Source: Frankiaceae bacterium
Lineage (GTDB): Bacteria > Actinomycetota > Actinomycetes > BP-191
Direction of reading: 5' to 3'
Assembly: GCA_035556555.1 (NCBI GenBank)
Contig: DATMES010000021.1
Span: forward strand, 60,622-124,621
Length of the DNA: 64,000 nucleotides
Under the pieces are notes generated by a model that was given only the letters and a program-made list of their open reading frames with translations, was not told the origin of the DNA and made no database searches. Positions 1 through 12,038 of the stretch are shown in pieces. The translations under genes were made by a program, and so were the position numbers. The first letter of the stretch is position 1. Each line of letters starts with the position of its first letter.

Positions 1-516
1 TTGCCCGAGTCCGACGTACGCCCGGCGCGGGTCGCCGGGAGCGTCAAGGCTCGCGCGGCGGCGTTCGACGCCCTCTACCAGCAGGAGTACGCCAACATCG
101 CCGGCTACTGCTACCTGCTGGTCCGTGACGAGGAGCTGGCGCGCGACCTCACGCAGGAGGCGTTCGCCAGGCTCCTGGCGCGGTGGGTGTCGGTGCGCGA
201 GCCCAGGCCGTTCCTCTTCCACGTCGTCACGAACCTCGCCCGCGACGTCTGGCGCCGCGACAAGCGGAGCCGCGAGGCGATGACCGTGCTGGCGTCGCGG
301 CCGGACGCCGAGACAGCGGCGCCCGACGGCGGCGTACGGGATGCCGTCGCGCGGCTCCCGCAGCCGCACCGCACCGTCGTGGAGCTCTACTACTACGCCG
401 ACCTGCCCGTCGCCGAGGTCGCCGCTGCCGTACGGCGGCCCGCCGGCACCACCAAGAGGTTGCTGTCCGAGGCGCGCGCCATGCTCGCCGAGGCTTTGGG
501 AGACGACCATGCCTGA
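1..516 (+). CDS. ECF-type RNA polymerase sigma factor (copy 1)
   Basis: The 171-residue protein has sigma region 2 at about residues 22-90, with the region 2.2-like stretch ELARDLTQEAFARLLARWV and a 2.4-like NLARDVWRR, and sigma region 4 at about 113-165 (LPQPHRTVVELYYYADLPV followed by an HTH ending KRLLSEARAML). It should direct RNA polymerase to a small regulon. Its reading frame is open from the first base of the window (TTG), so the true start may lie upstream. The next gene begins inside its last codons (8-nt overlap), so the two are translationally coupled. The second sigma gene at 12988-13572 shares the WVxVRxPRPxLFHxxTNLARD and RRPAGTxKRLLSEAR strings, so the two are paralogues. The exact ECF subgroup is not determined. 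Confidence 0.85.
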   Translation: MPESDVRPARVAGSVKARAAAFDALYQQEYANIAGYCYLLVRDEELARDLTQEAFARLLARWVSVREPRPFLFHVVTNLARDVWRRDKRSREAMTVLASRPDAETAAPDGGVRDAVARLPQPHRTVVELYYYADLPVAEVAAAVRRPAGTTKRLLSEARAMLAEALGDDHA

Positions 517-1411
517 GCTCGACCCGCTGCCGCAGCGGCCGCGCGTGCCGGTCTTCGCGCCGCGAACCGGGGACTACGCCGCCGTGGTCGGCCGCGCCCA
601 TCACCGGCGCCGCCGACACCTGGCGAGCGCCGGAGCCGGCGTCGCGGGCGTGGCGGTCCTCGTGGCGCTGACGACCGGGGGTGCGGCGGGGTCGTTCGGC
701 CTCGACCCGGTGCAGCCCGCGAAGGGCATCGAGGCGCCGGAGGAGTCGCCGGTCCCCGGCGAGTCGCCGACGCCGGAACCGAGCGAGGAGCCCACCGCCG
801 GTCCCGGCGAGAGCGAGGAGCCCGGCGAGAACGGCGGGCCGGAGGAGAGCCCCGAGCCCCAGGAGGAGCCGAGGCCTTCGGAGTCCGACGTCGTCATCGA
901 CCCCGGCCCCGGCGGCGACGACCCGCCGCCCCCTGCGCGGAAGCCGTACGTCCTGCGCGAGGACGTGCCGATGCAGACCGCGCAGTGCGAGACGGACGCG
1001 GGCCCGGCCGCGGCCGCGGGCTGGTGCTTCCGCTACGAGGGACTGGCGAGCGTGCGCGCCGGCGAGGTCCACCCGTACCGGATGAGCGTCTGCCGGCACC
1101 TCGGACGGGGGACCGGCACGCTGAAGTTCGCGGGGGAGCAGCAGGTCGACTTCGTCGTCCAGGGCAACGGCCGCGACGAGTGGCGCTGGTCCGGGGGGTA
1201 CGAGTTCGGCAAGGCCCCGACGGAGGTCAAGGTCGCCGAGAGTCGCTGCGTTCGGTGGACCGTCACCTGGGACGGCACCGACGACTTCGGCGAGCACGTA
1301 CGGCCAGGGCAGTACCAGATGAGCCCCGACCTGAAGGTCACGGACTGGGGCGACGCGATCGGCGGCAGCACCAGCTACGGGTTCGGCTACCCGCTCGAGG
1401 TCACGGAGTAG
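509..1411 (+). CDS. Membrane-anchored partner of the ECF sigma factor, extracellular C-terminal domain
   Basis: The 300-residue protein has a short basic cytoplasmic N-terminus, one transmembrane helix (about 39-58), a Pro/Glu/Ser/Gly-rich linker (about 72-145) and a folded C-terminal domain with four cysteines. It ends with a TWDGTDDFGEHVRPGQY motif of the kind seen in BsuPI/FlgD-like beta domains (W-D-G...G...V-x-x-G-x-Y). The ATG overlaps the sigma stop by 8 nt. Position and topology suggest an anti-sigma or signal-sensing partner, but no zinc-binding anti-sigma motif (HxxxCxxC) is present, so that role is an inference. The protein from 12092-12991 has the same architecture and the same C-terminal motif. 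Confidence 0.7.
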   Translation: MPELDPLPQRPRVPVFAPRTGDYAAVVGRAHHRRRRHLASAGAGVAGVAVLVALTTGGAAGSFGLDPVQPAKGIEAPEESPVPGESPTPEPSEEPTAGPGESEEPGENGGPEESPEPQEEPRPSESDVVIDPGPGGDDPPPPARKPYVLREDVPMQTAQCETDAGPAAAAGWCFRYEGLASVRAGEVHPYRMSVCRHLGRGTGTLKFAGEQQVDFVVQGNGRDEWRWSGGYEFGKAPTEVKVAESRCVRWTVTWDGTDDFGEHVRPGQYQMSPDLKVTDWGDAIGGSTSYGFGYPLEVTE

Positions 1412-1422
1412 CGGCCGCGGGG

Positions 1423-1434
1423 GAGAATGCGGGC
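1423..1434 (+). promoter_or_regulatory. Possible weak leaderless promoter for the thioredoxin-TPR gene
   Basis: GAGAAT at 1423-1428 lies 6 nt before the ATG at 1435 and no Shine-Dalgarno is visible. It differs by one base from the TAGNNT pattern seen at ten other starts in this window, so this is a weak example of that class. Confidence 0.3.
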
Positions 1435-2253
1435 ATGGACCCGACCTCGTTCTCCGTCCCCGGCGCCCCGCCCAAGGCCTCCCACGTCGTCGACGTGACG
1501 GAGGCCACGTTCGCGACCGAGGTCGTGGACCGCTCGCGCGACGTCCCCGTCGTCATCGATCTGTGGGCGTCGTGGTGCGCCCCGTGCCGCCAGCTCGGCC
1601 CCGTCCTCGAGAAGCTCGCTGCCGAGGGCAACGGCTCGTGGGTGCTCGCCAAGGTCGACGTCGACGCCAACCCGCGGATCGCGCAGGCGCTGCAGGTCCA
1701 GGGCATCCCCGCGGTCAAGGCGATCGTCGGCGGCCAGATCGTCGACGAGTTCACCGGCGCGATGCCGGAGCCGCAGATACGCCAGTGGCTCGAGGGGATC
1801 GGCGTCGGCGGTGGCGCGTCGGCCGACGGCGCGTCACCCGCCGACTCGCGCATCCTCGCCGGGGTCACCGCCGAGCGGCGCGGCGATCTCGAGGAGGCCA
1901 GAGCGGCGTACGACGCCGTCCTCGCCGAGCGCCCCGCCGACCCCGAGGCGCTCGCCGGTCTCGCGCGCGTCGAGCTCGTCACGCGGGCCCGCGCCACCGA
2001 CGAGGCGGCGATGACGGCCCGCCTCGCCGCCGCGCCCGACGACGTCGAGGCGGCCGGCGCGCTCGCCGACCTCGACCTGCTGCGCGGCCGTACACGCGAG
2101 GCGTTCGGCAGGCTGCTCGACATCGTGCGCCGCACGTCCGGGCCCGAGCGCGACGCCGCGCGCGAACGCCTCCTCCGCCTCTTCGCCGCCGTACCGCCCG
2201 ACGAGCCCGCCGTCGTCAGCGCCCGCCGCGACCTCGCGAACGCGCTCTTCTGA
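1435..2253 (+). CDS. Thioredoxin-fold protein with TPR-like C-terminus (YbbN/CnoX type)
   Basis: The 272-residue protein starts with a thioredoxin domain (about residues 20-125) carrying WCAPC (Cys48, Cys51) and the cis-Pro loop GIPAVKA. A helical, TPR-like region fills about 135-270 (LAGVTAERRGDLEEARAAY is a typical TPR helix pair). This is the YbbN/CnoX architecture, in which the thioredoxin domain acts as a holdase or redox partner and the TPR part binds clients in the cytoplasm. Unlike E. coli YbbN it keeps both active-site cysteines, so it may be redox active. It stands alone and is followed by a long hairpin. The start was chosen at the ATG because the open frame upstream belongs to a shadow of the preceding gene. 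Confidence 0.85.
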   Translation: MDPTSFSVPGAPPKASHVVDVTEATFATEVVDRSRDVPVVIDLWASWCAPCRQLGPVLEKLAAEGNGSWVLAKVDVDANPRIAQALQVQGIPAVKAIVGGQIVDEFTGAMPEPQIRQWLEGIGVGGGASADGASPADSRILAGVTAERRGDLEEARAAYDAVLAERPADPEALAGLARVELVTRARATDEAAMTARLAAAPDDVEAAGALADLDLLRGRTREAFGRLLDIVRRTSGPERDAARERLLRLFAAVPPDEPAVVSARRDLANALF

Positions 2254-2261
2254 AGCTGCAA

Positions 2262-2311
2262 GCGTTTCCTGCAGCGAACGCCGTACTGCTCGCGTTCGCT
2301 GCAGGAAACGC
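2262..2311. terminator. Long perfect inverted repeat (terminator-like)
   Basis: Arms 2262-2280 and 2293-2311 are 19-bp perfect reverse complements, with a 12-nt loop. The hairpin starts 8 nt after the thioredoxin-TPR stop. No T-tract follows. It most likely ends the upstream transcript. Confidence 0.65.
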
Positions 2312-2371
2312 CGGCATGTCCGGGCGCCGAGACGGACCGAACCATCCAGAACGCCCAGGCGTCTCACTCCC

Positions 2372-4204
2372 ATGCGTACCCGCCTCCTCCTCGTGACCCT
2401 GGCGCTGGCCGCCGGCGCCGCCCCCGCTCCCGCCACCGCCGAGGGCGGCGTGTGGGCGCCGACGCTCCAGGCGACGCAGGCGTTCGACCACCTGTCCGCG
2501 GTCGGCGACGGCGTCTACTTCGCGCAGTACCTGGACACGTACGCCAAGAGCACCGACTCGGGCGCGACGTGGCTGGTCCAGCCGAAGCCGCCGGGCCAGT
2601 ACTACGGCCTCCCCGGCATCCGCTTCGCGACCAAGGGCGTCGGCTACTCGCTCAGCGGCGGCCCCGGCCTCGAGAGCATCGTCGCGGGTGACCTGGCGTT
2701 CCAGGAGGAGGTACGTCGCTGCGGCGGGATCATGCCGTTGCAGCGGACCGCCGACGGCGGCAAGACGTGGCGCGCGGTCTGCGTGCCGCGCTCGACGCTG
2801 ACGAGCGACCCGGTGTTCGGGCCCGGCGCCGCGCCGATCGGGCTCGCCAACGGTGGCCGTACGGTCATGCTCGCCGGCTCCGAGCACCCGCGCGACCACA
2901 CGAAGTGGCCCGGCTGCGGCAAGGACCGCGACGTCATCTACACCTCGCACGACTCGGGCGTCCGCTGGACGCGGGCGGCGCTGCCGCGCGGCTGGTACAG
3001 CGGCTACCGCCAGTACCTCCTCGACAAGAGCACGATCGTGCGGCTGTCGTACGGCGGCTGGAAGCCGGTCAACGAGACGACGTGCGGCAGCTCGACGAGC
3101 GGCGTCTTCCTGTCGCGCGACGGCGGCAAGTCGTTCAAGCACATCCACACCTGCGCCGCGCCGAAGGTCTGCACGTCCGTCGCGATGCCCACGCGCAACC
3201 GGATCGTCCTCGGCCGCAACGACGGCTCCACCGTCATCTCGTGGGACGGCGGGAAGAGCTGGCGCCCGGGGCAGCGGCTGTTCGACGCCGCGCGCTGGCA
3301 GCCGGTCGTCGACACAGGCGAGCTGCCGGCGGAGGCGTTCTGGGTCCAGTCGATCTCGTTCGTGGACAGCAAGCACGGCTACGCCTCGACGCGCGGCTCG
3401 GGCACGTGGCGTACCACCGACGGCGGCCTGTCGTGGACGCAGGAGCGCTCGCACGAGTGCGCGTGGTATCTGCACGGCATCGGCGAGATCGCGACGGGCG
3501 CGCCGGACAGCGCGATCACCGGAGGCCCGCACTTCATCAGCGCCCGTACGCCCGTCGACGGCGCGCCCGAGGGGTGCGCGGGTCCGCCGCCGCAGGTACC
3601 GCGTGTCAGCGCGTCCGACGTCGTCACGACGCTCCCGCTCGACGGTTCGACGCTGGCGATCCGCGCCGACGGCGGCGCGACCGCGACGCGGTCCCCGAAG
3701 CCGGGCCAGTCGGTGAGCGACCCGAAGGGCGACTGGCCGCTGGCGAGCGCCGACATCACGTCGATCCGGGTGGGCAACGCGCCCGGCCGTACGCCGCGCG
3801 CCACCGTCGAGCTGGCGCTCGCGGCCGCGCCGGACCCGACGACGACGTACACGGCGTACGTCCGCGGCGTCGCCGACTGCGACGCGTGGTCGTTCGAGGT
3901 CACCCGGCTCGGCACGCCCGCGCCGACCGGCACGTGGCAGCGCACCGGCTACTGCCCGGGCTTCCAGAAGCCGGCCGTGCCGCCCCCGCCGGGCCTGCCG
4001 GCGGCGGTGACGGTGCGCGGGACGACGGTGACGTTCACGGTGCCGTACGCCGACGGCCTGCGCCGCGGTCTGCGCCTCGCCCGCGTCGGCTCGACCACGC
4101 TCTCCGCGCCGACCGGTGTCTGCGCGGGCGTGGGGCTCCTGCCGGTGCAGTGCGTCATGCCCGGCGACCAGGCCGGCGGCGCGGTCTCCTACGTCCTCCG
4201 CTAG
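2372..4204 (+). CDS. Secreted Asp-box (BNR) beta-propeller protein
   Basis: The 610-residue protein has a signal peptide (cleavage near residue 22 after PATA) and at least six Asp-box motifs of the S/T-x-D-x-G-x-x-W type: TDSGATW, TADGGKTW, SHDSGVRW, SRDGGKSF, SWDGGKSW and TTDGGLSW. Together they form a sialidase/Ycf48-like propeller over about residues 30-390. A Thr/Pro-rich beta region follows to the C-terminus. Sialidase catalytic residues (Arg triad, FRIP) were not recognised, so enzymatic activity should not be assumed; it is more likely a surface-binding or scaffold protein. It is monocistronic and convergent with malQ. Confidence 0.7.
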   Translation: MRTRLLLVTLALAAGAAPAPATAEGGVWAPTLQATQAFDHLSAVGDGVYFAQYLDTYAKSTDSGATWLVQPKPPGQYYGLPGIRFATKGVGYSLSGGPGLESIVAGDLAFQEEVRRCGGIMPLQRTADGGKTWRAVCVPRSTLTSDPVFGPGAAPIGLANGGRTVMLAGSEHPRDHTKWPGCGKDRDVIYTSHDSGVRWTRAALPRGWYSGYRQYLLDKSTIVRLSYGGWKPVNETTCGSSTSGVFLSRDGGKSFKHIHTCAAPKVCTSVAMPTRNRIVLGRNDGSTVISWDGGKSWRPGQRLFDAARWQPVVDTGELPAEAFWVQSISFVDSKHGYASTRGSGTWRTTDGGLSWTQERSHECAWYLHGIGEIATGAPDSAITGGPHFISARTPVDGAPEGCAGPPPQVPRVSASDVVTTLPLDGSTLAIRADGGATATRSPKPGQSVSDPKGDWPLASADITSIRVGNAPGRTPRATVELALAAAPDPTTTYTAYVRGVADCDAWSFEVTRLGTPAPTGTWQRTGYCPGFQKPAVPPPPGLPAAVTVRGTTVTFTVPYADGLRRGLRLARVGSTTLSAPTGVCAGVGLLPVQCVMPGDQAGGAVSYVLR

Positions 4205-4219
4205 CGACGGGGGCCCCGC

Positions 4220-4275
4220 TCGTTCCTTGAAGATCAGTACGCGTGAGACCGGCGGGCGGGGTGCAGGGTTGGGCT
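4220..4275. repeat. Dispersed intergenic repeat, copy 1
   Basis: This 56-bp block matches 63912-63967 in the same orientation at 49 of 56 positions without gaps. The shared cores are TTGAAGATCA, TACGCGTGAGACCGG and TGCAGGGTTGGGC. Here it lies between the convergent propeller and malQ genes. A small hairpin with arms CTCGTGA/TCACGAG (4274-4280 and 4289-4295) borders it and includes the malQ stop. Confidence 0.6.
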
Positions 4276-4288
4276 CGTGAGGCGACGA

Positions 4289-6040
4289 TCACGAGTGAGG
4301 GAGCACGCCCTGACGCTCCCCGCGGACGGCGTCGACCACGGCGGCGACGTGCTCGTCGTCGGCCAGGTCCTCCAGCGCGACGGGCAGGGGGAGCTGCCAG
4401 TTGGGGTACTCGTCGCGGGTGCCAGGCATGTTCGGCTGGCGCGGATCGCCGACCGCGTCGCCGAGCGCCACCGCGGTCATGAGCGACGGCGTCCGCGCCA
4501 CGAACGCGTGCATCGCCACCACCAGCTCGTCCACCGTCGCGTCCTCGCCCACCAGGCCCTCGGCGGCGAGCAGGGCGCGGACGCGGGCGCGGTCCTCGGC
4601 GTTCGGCAGCGCGTCGTCGGTCCAGAAGCCGCGCGCCGTCGGCAGGTCGTGCGTCGTCACCGACGTGAATGCCTGCTCGGGGTACGTCGCCGCCGCGCCC
4701 TCCTCGAACCACAGCACCGCCGACCCGAGGATCCCGTTGTCCCGCAGCGTCTCCGGCACGCCGGGCTCCACCGTGCCGAGGTCCTCGGCGACGGCGACGG
4801 CCCCCGCCTGCGCGCACTCGTACACCAGGATGCCGAGCAGGTCGTCGGCCGGGTAGCGGACGTACGTCCCCTCCGCGGCCGTCATCCCCTCCGGCACCCA
4901 GAACAGCCGGAACAGCCCCATCGCGTGGTCCACGCGGATGCCGCCGGCGTGCGCGACGGTCGCGCGAACGAGCTCGCGGAACGGCGCGTACCCGCCGGCG
5001 CGCAACCTGTCAGGGCGCCACGGCGGGAGCCGCCAGTCCTGGCCCTGCTGGTTGAACGAGTCCGGCGGCGCGCCCACCGTCATGCCCTGCGCGAGGTCGT
5101 CCTGCTGCGCCCACGCGTCCGCGCCGCCGGGGTCCACGCCGACGGCGAGGTCGAGCACCAGCCCCACCGGCATGCCCGAGTCGCGCGCGATGCGCTGCGT
5201 CTCCGCGAGCTGCTCGCCGCAGAGCAGCTGCAGCCACGCGTGGTACGCCACCCGGTCCGCCATCGACTCCGCCGCGCGCCCGACCGCGGGCGAGTCCGGC
5301 CGGCGGTACTGCTCGGGCCAGTCGCGGTAGCCGGCGCCATGGCGTTCGGCGAGCGCCGACCAGACGGCGAAGTCGCGCAGGCCGTCGTCGTCCAGCGGCG
5401 CTGAGCGTGCGTACGGGAAGAGCAGCTCCAGCGCGCGCGACTTCAGCCGGTAGACGGCGTCGCGGTCGACCCGCTCGGAGCCGTTGAGGGCGCGGGCCTC
5501 GTTGCCGAGACGCAGCACCTCCTCGCGCGTGTCCGCGTCGGCGAGCGCCAGCTCCGGCACGTCCTCGACCGCGAGGTAGAGCGGGTTGAGGAAGCGGCGC
5601 GACGCGGGGAAGTACGGCGACGTCTCCTGCGGCAGCCCCGGCGCGGCGGCGTGCAGCGGGTTGACGAGCACGAACCCCGCGCCCGCCTCGCAGCCGCTCC
5701 AGCACGCGAGCCTGCCGAGGTCGCCGAGGTCGCCCATGCCCCAGGAGGCGCGCGAGCGGACGCCGTACAGCTGCGTCATCCACCCCCACGACCGCGGCGG
5801 CGTGGGGCAGCGGCGCGGGGCGACGAGCAGGCCCTCGTACTCGCCGACGGGCCTGCCCTCCGCGCGCGGGTCGCCCTCGCGGACGACCGTGAGCGGGGCC
5901 GGGGAGTCGTCGTACGGCTCCATCGCCGCGAGGACCGCCTCGACCGTCTCCTCGGGGACCTCGCGCGGTCGCCCCGCCCAGTCCTCGTACGACGTCGCGA
6001 CACCGCGCGCGGCCGCCCGGCGGGCCAGGTCGGCGTTCAC
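4289..6040 (-). CDS. malQ: 4-alpha-glucanotransferase (amylomaltase, GH77)
   Basis: The 583-residue MalQ disproportionates maltodextrins in the cytoplasm by moving alpha-1,4-glucan segments to acceptor sugars. The GH77 catalytic residues are visible: nucleophile Asp371 in GGIRVDHAMGLFRLFW, acid/base Glu419 in VAEDLG, and Asp465 in TTHDLPT. The N-terminal SYEDWAGRPREVP element is typical of the family. It is the last gene of glgX1-treY-treZ-malQ, and its ATG overlaps the treZ stop by 4 nt. Here it probably recycles the short maltodextrins left by TreX/TreY/TreZ action. Confidence 0.93.
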   Translation of the reverse strand: MNADLARRAAARGVATSYEDWAGRPREVPEETVEAVLAAMEPYDDSPAPLTVVREGDPRAEGRPVGEYEGLLVAPRRCPTPPRSWGWMTQLYGVRSRASWGMGDLGDLGRLACWSGCEAGAGFVLVNPLHAAAPGLPQETSPYFPASRRFLNPLYLAVEDVPELALADADTREEVLRLGNEARALNGSERVDRDAVYRLKSRALELLFPYARSAPLDDDGLRDFAVWSALAERHGAGYRDWPEQYRRPDSPAVGRAAESMADRVAYHAWLQLLCGEQLAETQRIARDSGMPVGLVLDLAVGVDPGGADAWAQQDDLAQGMTVGAPPDSFNQQGQDWRLPPWRPDRLRAGGYAPFRELVRATVAHAGGIRVDHAMGLFRLFWVPEGMTAAEGTYVRYPADDLLGILVYECAQAGAVAVAEDLGTVEPGVPETLRDNGILGSAVLWFEEGAAATYPEQAFTSVTTHDLPTARGFWTDDALPNAEDRARVRALLAAEGLVGEDATVDELVVAMHAFVARTPSLMTAVALGDAVGDPRQPNMPGTRDEYPNWQLPLPVALEDLADDEHVAAVVDAVRGERQGVLPHS

Positions 6041-7644
6041 CGGCGGACGACCGCCACGGCCTCGGCGGCGAGCAGCACGTCGCCGCTCACCTCGACTGGG
6101 CGGCCCCGGAGGTCGGCGACGACCACGAGGTCGCCGCGCGTCACCGTGAGCACGTCGCCGTCCACGGTGGCGTTGGCGAACTCACCGCTGCGCAGGCTGG
6201 GCTCGCTGCGGCGCAGCGCGATCAGCCGCTTGTGCCAGTCCAGCAGCGGCCCCTCGGCCTCGGACCAGTCGAGCGTCGAGCGTCGGAACGTCTCCGGGTC
6301 CTGCGGGTCGGGCACCTCGTCCCAGCCGAACGCCGCGAACTCCGACCGCCGTCCCTTCCGCACCGCCTCCGCGAGCGCCGCGTCCTCGTGGTCGGTGAAG
6401 TACTGCCAGGGCGTCGTCGCGCCCCACTCCTCGCCCATGAACAGCATCGGCACGAACGGCGCCGTCAGCACCAGCGCCGCCGCGACCTCCAGCTGCGTCC
6501 TCGAGAGGAGGTGGCTGGACCGCTCGCCCGTCGCGCGGTTGCCGACCTGGTCGTGGTCCTGGAGGTAGCCGAGGAACGCCGTCGCGGGCAGCCCGGTGGC
6601 GGGCCGCCCGTGCCGCCGCCCGCGGTGAGCCGAGTGCTGACCGTCGTAGACGTACGCGCCGCGCAGTGCCTTGGCGACGTACTCCGACGGGCCGAAGTCC
6701 TCGTAGTAGCCGTCGCGCTCGCCGGTCATCGCGGCGTGCAGCGCATGGTGGAAGTCGTCGCTCCACTGAGCGTCGCAGCCGTACCCGCCGCGGTCCCTCG
6801 GCGTCACGACCCGAGGGTCGTTGAGGTCGCTCTCGGCGATGACCACGCCGAGTCCGCCGGCGGCGACGGTGATCTCCTCGAGCAGGTGCGTCGCCGACTG
6901 GTCGAAGATCGCGTGCACGGCGTCGAGCCGCAGCCCGTCGCAGTGGTAGTCGCGCAGCCACATCAGGGCGTTCTCGACCACGAACGCGCGGACCTCGTCG
7001 CTCCCCGCGTCGTCGTAGTTGACCGCGGGGCCCCACGGCGTGCGGTACCGCTCCGTGAAGTACGGCCCGAAGCGGCCGAGGTAGTTGCCGGCCGGTCCGA
7101 GGTGGTTGTAGACGACGTCGAGGACGACGCCGAGCCCGCGCGCGTGGCAGGCGTCCACGAACCTCTTGAACGCCTCGGGCCCGCCGTACGGGTCGTGCAC
7201 GGCGTAGAGCCCGACGCCGTCGTACCCCCAGCCGTGCCTGCCGGAGAACGCGTTGACCGGCAGCACCTCCACGAGGTCCACGCCGAGCGCCGTCAGGTGG
7301 CCGAGCCGCTCGATGGCACTGTCGAACGTGCCTTCCGGCGTGAACGTCCCGACGTGCAGCTCGTAGACGACGGAGTCGGCGAGCGCGGGCGGCTGCCAGG
7401 CCTCGTCGGTCCACGCGAACGATGCGTGATCGACGGTGCGCGACGCGCCGTGGACGCCGTACGGCTGCCACGGCGAGCGCGGGTCGGGCAGCGGGTCGCC
7501 GTCGTCGAGGACGAAGGCGTAGTCGGTGCCAGGGCCGAGCGGACGCCCCGCCCACCAGCCGCCGTCGGCTCGCGCCATCGGCTCGCGGCGCCCCTCGGCG
7601 TCGAGCTCCACGCGCTCCGCGAGCGGTGCCCAGACCCTCGTCAC
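6037..7644 (-). CDS. treZ: Malto-oligosyltrehalose trehalohydrolase
   Basis: The 535-residue GH13 enzyme releases trehalose from the maltooligosyl-trehalose made by TreY. Visible motifs are an N-terminal CBM48-like domain (VWAPLAERVELD), DVVYNHLGP, nucleophile Asp241 in DGLRLDAVHAI, acid/base Glu271 in VIAESDLNDPR, and QDHDQVGNRATGER. The GTG start at 7644 overlaps the treY stop in a GTGA, which fixes the start. The open frame runs further upstream, but that part is antisense noise over treY. The length is slightly short for TreZ because the N-terminal domain is compact. Confidence 0.93.
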   Translation of the reverse strand: MTRVWAPLAERVELDAEGRREPMARADGGWWAGRPLGPGTDYAFVLDDGDPLPDPRSPWQPYGVHGASRTVDHASFAWTDEAWQPPALADSVVYELHVGTFTPEGTFDSAIERLGHLTALGVDLVEVLPVNAFSGRHGWGYDGVGLYAVHDPYGGPEAFKRFVDACHARGLGVVLDVVYNHLGPAGNYLGRFGPYFTERYRTPWGPAVNYDDAGSDEVRAFVVENALMWLRDYHCDGLRLDAVHAIFDQSATHLLEEITVAAGGLGVVIAESDLNDPRVVTPRDRGGYGCDAQWSDDFHHALHAAMTGERDGYYEDFGPSEYVAKALRGAYVYDGQHSAHRGRRHGRPATGLPATAFLGYLQDHDQVGNRATGERSSHLLSRTQLEVAAALVLTAPFVPMLFMGEEWGATTPWQYFTDHEDAALAEAVRKGRRSEFAAFGWDEVPDPQDPETFRRSTLDWSEAEGPLLDWHKRLIALRRSEPSLRSGEFANATVDGDVLTVTRGDLVVVADLRGRPVEVSGDVLLAAEAVAVVRR

Positions 7645-9919
7645 ATCCGCTCCAGCAGCGCGACGGGGAAGCGGGCCAGCACCTCGGCGACCGCGACGTC
7701 GCCACCGGGTACGGGGTCGCCGGTGAGGACGTTGCGCCACTGGCCCTCGGGGAGCGTCAGGTTCGTGTCCTTCCAGTCGTCCACGTGGACCGTCAGCCGC
7801 GGCACGACGGTCACGACCTCGCCGCCGCGCGCGAACGCCACGACCCTGTCGTCCCACGCGCCGCTGACCGGCAACGGGTCGTACGACCCGGCGAACGCCT
7901 CCGGCCTCGCCTGCCGCAGCCGCAGCGCGCGACTCACCACGAGGAGCTTCGGTAGGCCCTCGGAGGCGCGTTCGCCAATGGCGTCCACGTCGAGCGCGTC
8001 GAGCTCGGCCAGCAGGCGGCGGCGGAGGTCGTAGTCGACGGGCCTGCGGTTGTCGGGGTCGACGAGGGAGTAGTCCCACAGCTCGCAGCCCTGGTAGACG
8101 TCGGGGACGCCCGGCATCGTCAGCTGCACGAGCTTCTGCGCGAGCGACGCGGTCCAGCCGTGCACGACGAGCGGCGCCATGAACGCGTCGAGGTCGGCGA
8201 GGAACTCGACGTCCGACAGCGTGTGGCGCACCCAGCGTTCGACGGCGGCCTCGTACGCCTCGTCGGTGTCGAGCCACGACGTGCGCTGCTTCTGCTCGCG
8301 CGCGGCCTTGAGGGCGTACGCCACGGCCCGGTCGGTGTCGAGCGGATACGCACCGGCGAACGTCTGGTACATCAGGTACTCGAGGTTGCGCTCGATCTCG
8401 CCGTGCCTGCGCGTCATCGCCGACCAGCGGCGTACCGCCGCCGCCCACTCCTCGGGCACCTCGGAGAGCAGCGAGATCCGCGCGCGGACGTCCTCGCTGC
8501 GCTTGGTGTCGTGCGTCGAGAGCGTCGTCATGCCGGTGCGGTCGGAGCTGATCGCCGTGCCGCCGAAGGCGCCGGGGGAGCCGCCGACCTCGTTGAGCGA
8601 GACGAGCCGCGTGTAGCGGTAGAACGCCGTGTCCTCGACGCCCTTCGCCATCGCGGGACCGCTCGTCTGCTGGAACCTCGTCGCGAACGCCTGGCTGCTC
8701 CCGTCGAGCACGACGGTCGCGATCCGCTCCGCCGCCTCGCGGTGCTGCTCGGGCACGCGCGCCACCGCCTCGGCGAGCACCGCGCGGTCGTGCTCGCCCG
8801 GCTCGTCGCCGGCGCGGACGTACGTCCGGTAGACCGGCATCGCGACGAGCAGCTCGACCAGCGCCTCGCGCGGCTCGTGCGGGAGGAGCCGGTGCAGCCA
8901 CTCGACCTCGGACGCCAGGATCCTCGTCAGGACGAGGCGTTTGCCGGACGCGACGAACCGGTCGTAGTCGGCGGCGTCGCCGGTGAAGTCCTCGTAGAGC
9001 CGGCTCAGCGACTCCTCGCCGGCCGGGTCCACGAACAGGCCCGCGACCTCGGCCAGCGCGTCGTAGCCGGTCGTCCCGGCACACGCCCAGTCGGCCGGCA
9101 GCCGCTCGCCGGGCTCGAGGATCTTCTCGACCACGGTCCAGACGCCGCCGCTCGCCCCGGCCAGCCGGTCGAGGTACGCCTTGGGGTCGGCGAGGCCGTC
9201 GGGGTGGTCGATGCGCAGCCCCGTCACGACGCCGTCCCGCACCAGCTCCAGGATGAGCGCGTGCGACTCGTCGAAGACGTCGGGCTCCTCGACGCGCAGT
9301 CCGGCCAGCGTCGTCACGTCGAAGAAGCGCCGGTAGTTGAGGTCGTGCGTCCCGCACCGCCAGTGCTCGGGCAGGTAGTGCTGCCGTACGAGCACCTCCG
9401 CGACCTCGCCGTCGCCGGTCCCGGGCGCGAGCGGCCACAGATGCTCGTGGTAGCGCAGCACCTCGCCGTCTCGGGTGATCTCGCCGTTCTCCAGCACCTC
9501 CGCGAGCGGCGCGCCGAGCACCGGCAGCAGGATGCGGCCGCCGTGCCGCGACCAGTCGACGTCGAACGCCTTCGCGTACCTGCTGTCGCGCCCGTGCTTC
9601 AGCACGTCCCACCACCACGCGTTGGCGTCGGCGGGCGGGGAGACGGAGACGTGGTTGGGCACGACGTCCACGACGAGGCCGAGACCGTGGGCACGCAGCG
9701 CCTCCGAGAGCGCGTCGAGCGCCTCGCGGCCGCCGGCCTCGTCGTCGATCGCGTCGTGCGCGAGGACGTCGTAGCCATGGGTGCTGCCCTCGGTCGAGCG
9801 CAGGATCGGCGACGTGTAGAGCGCGCCGGCACCGAGGTCGCGCAGGTAGTCCACGACGTCCGCCGCCGCCGTCAGCGGGAACGACGCGTTGACCTGCACG
9901 CGGTACGTGCTCGACGGGC

Positions 9920-9923
<4 letters not shown>
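7641..9923 (-). CDS. treY: Malto-oligosyltrehalose synthase
   Basis: The 760-residue TreY isomerises the reducing-end alpha-1,4 bond of a maltodextrin to alpha,alpha-1,1. The family start TYRVQVNASFPLTAAADVVDYL is present in segments; DVVPNHVSVS, nucleophile Asp239 in GLRIDHPDGLADP, Glu266 in TVVEKILEPGE and LSTHDTKRSEDVRAR are visible. It overlaps glgX1 and treZ by 4 nt each, so the operon is tightly coupled. The treX-treY-treZ order equals Rv1564c-Rv1563c-Rv1562c of M. tuberculosis. Confidence 0.95.
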
Positions 9924-12025
<2,102 letters not shown>

Positions 12026-12038
12026 GGGAAGGGTCCCC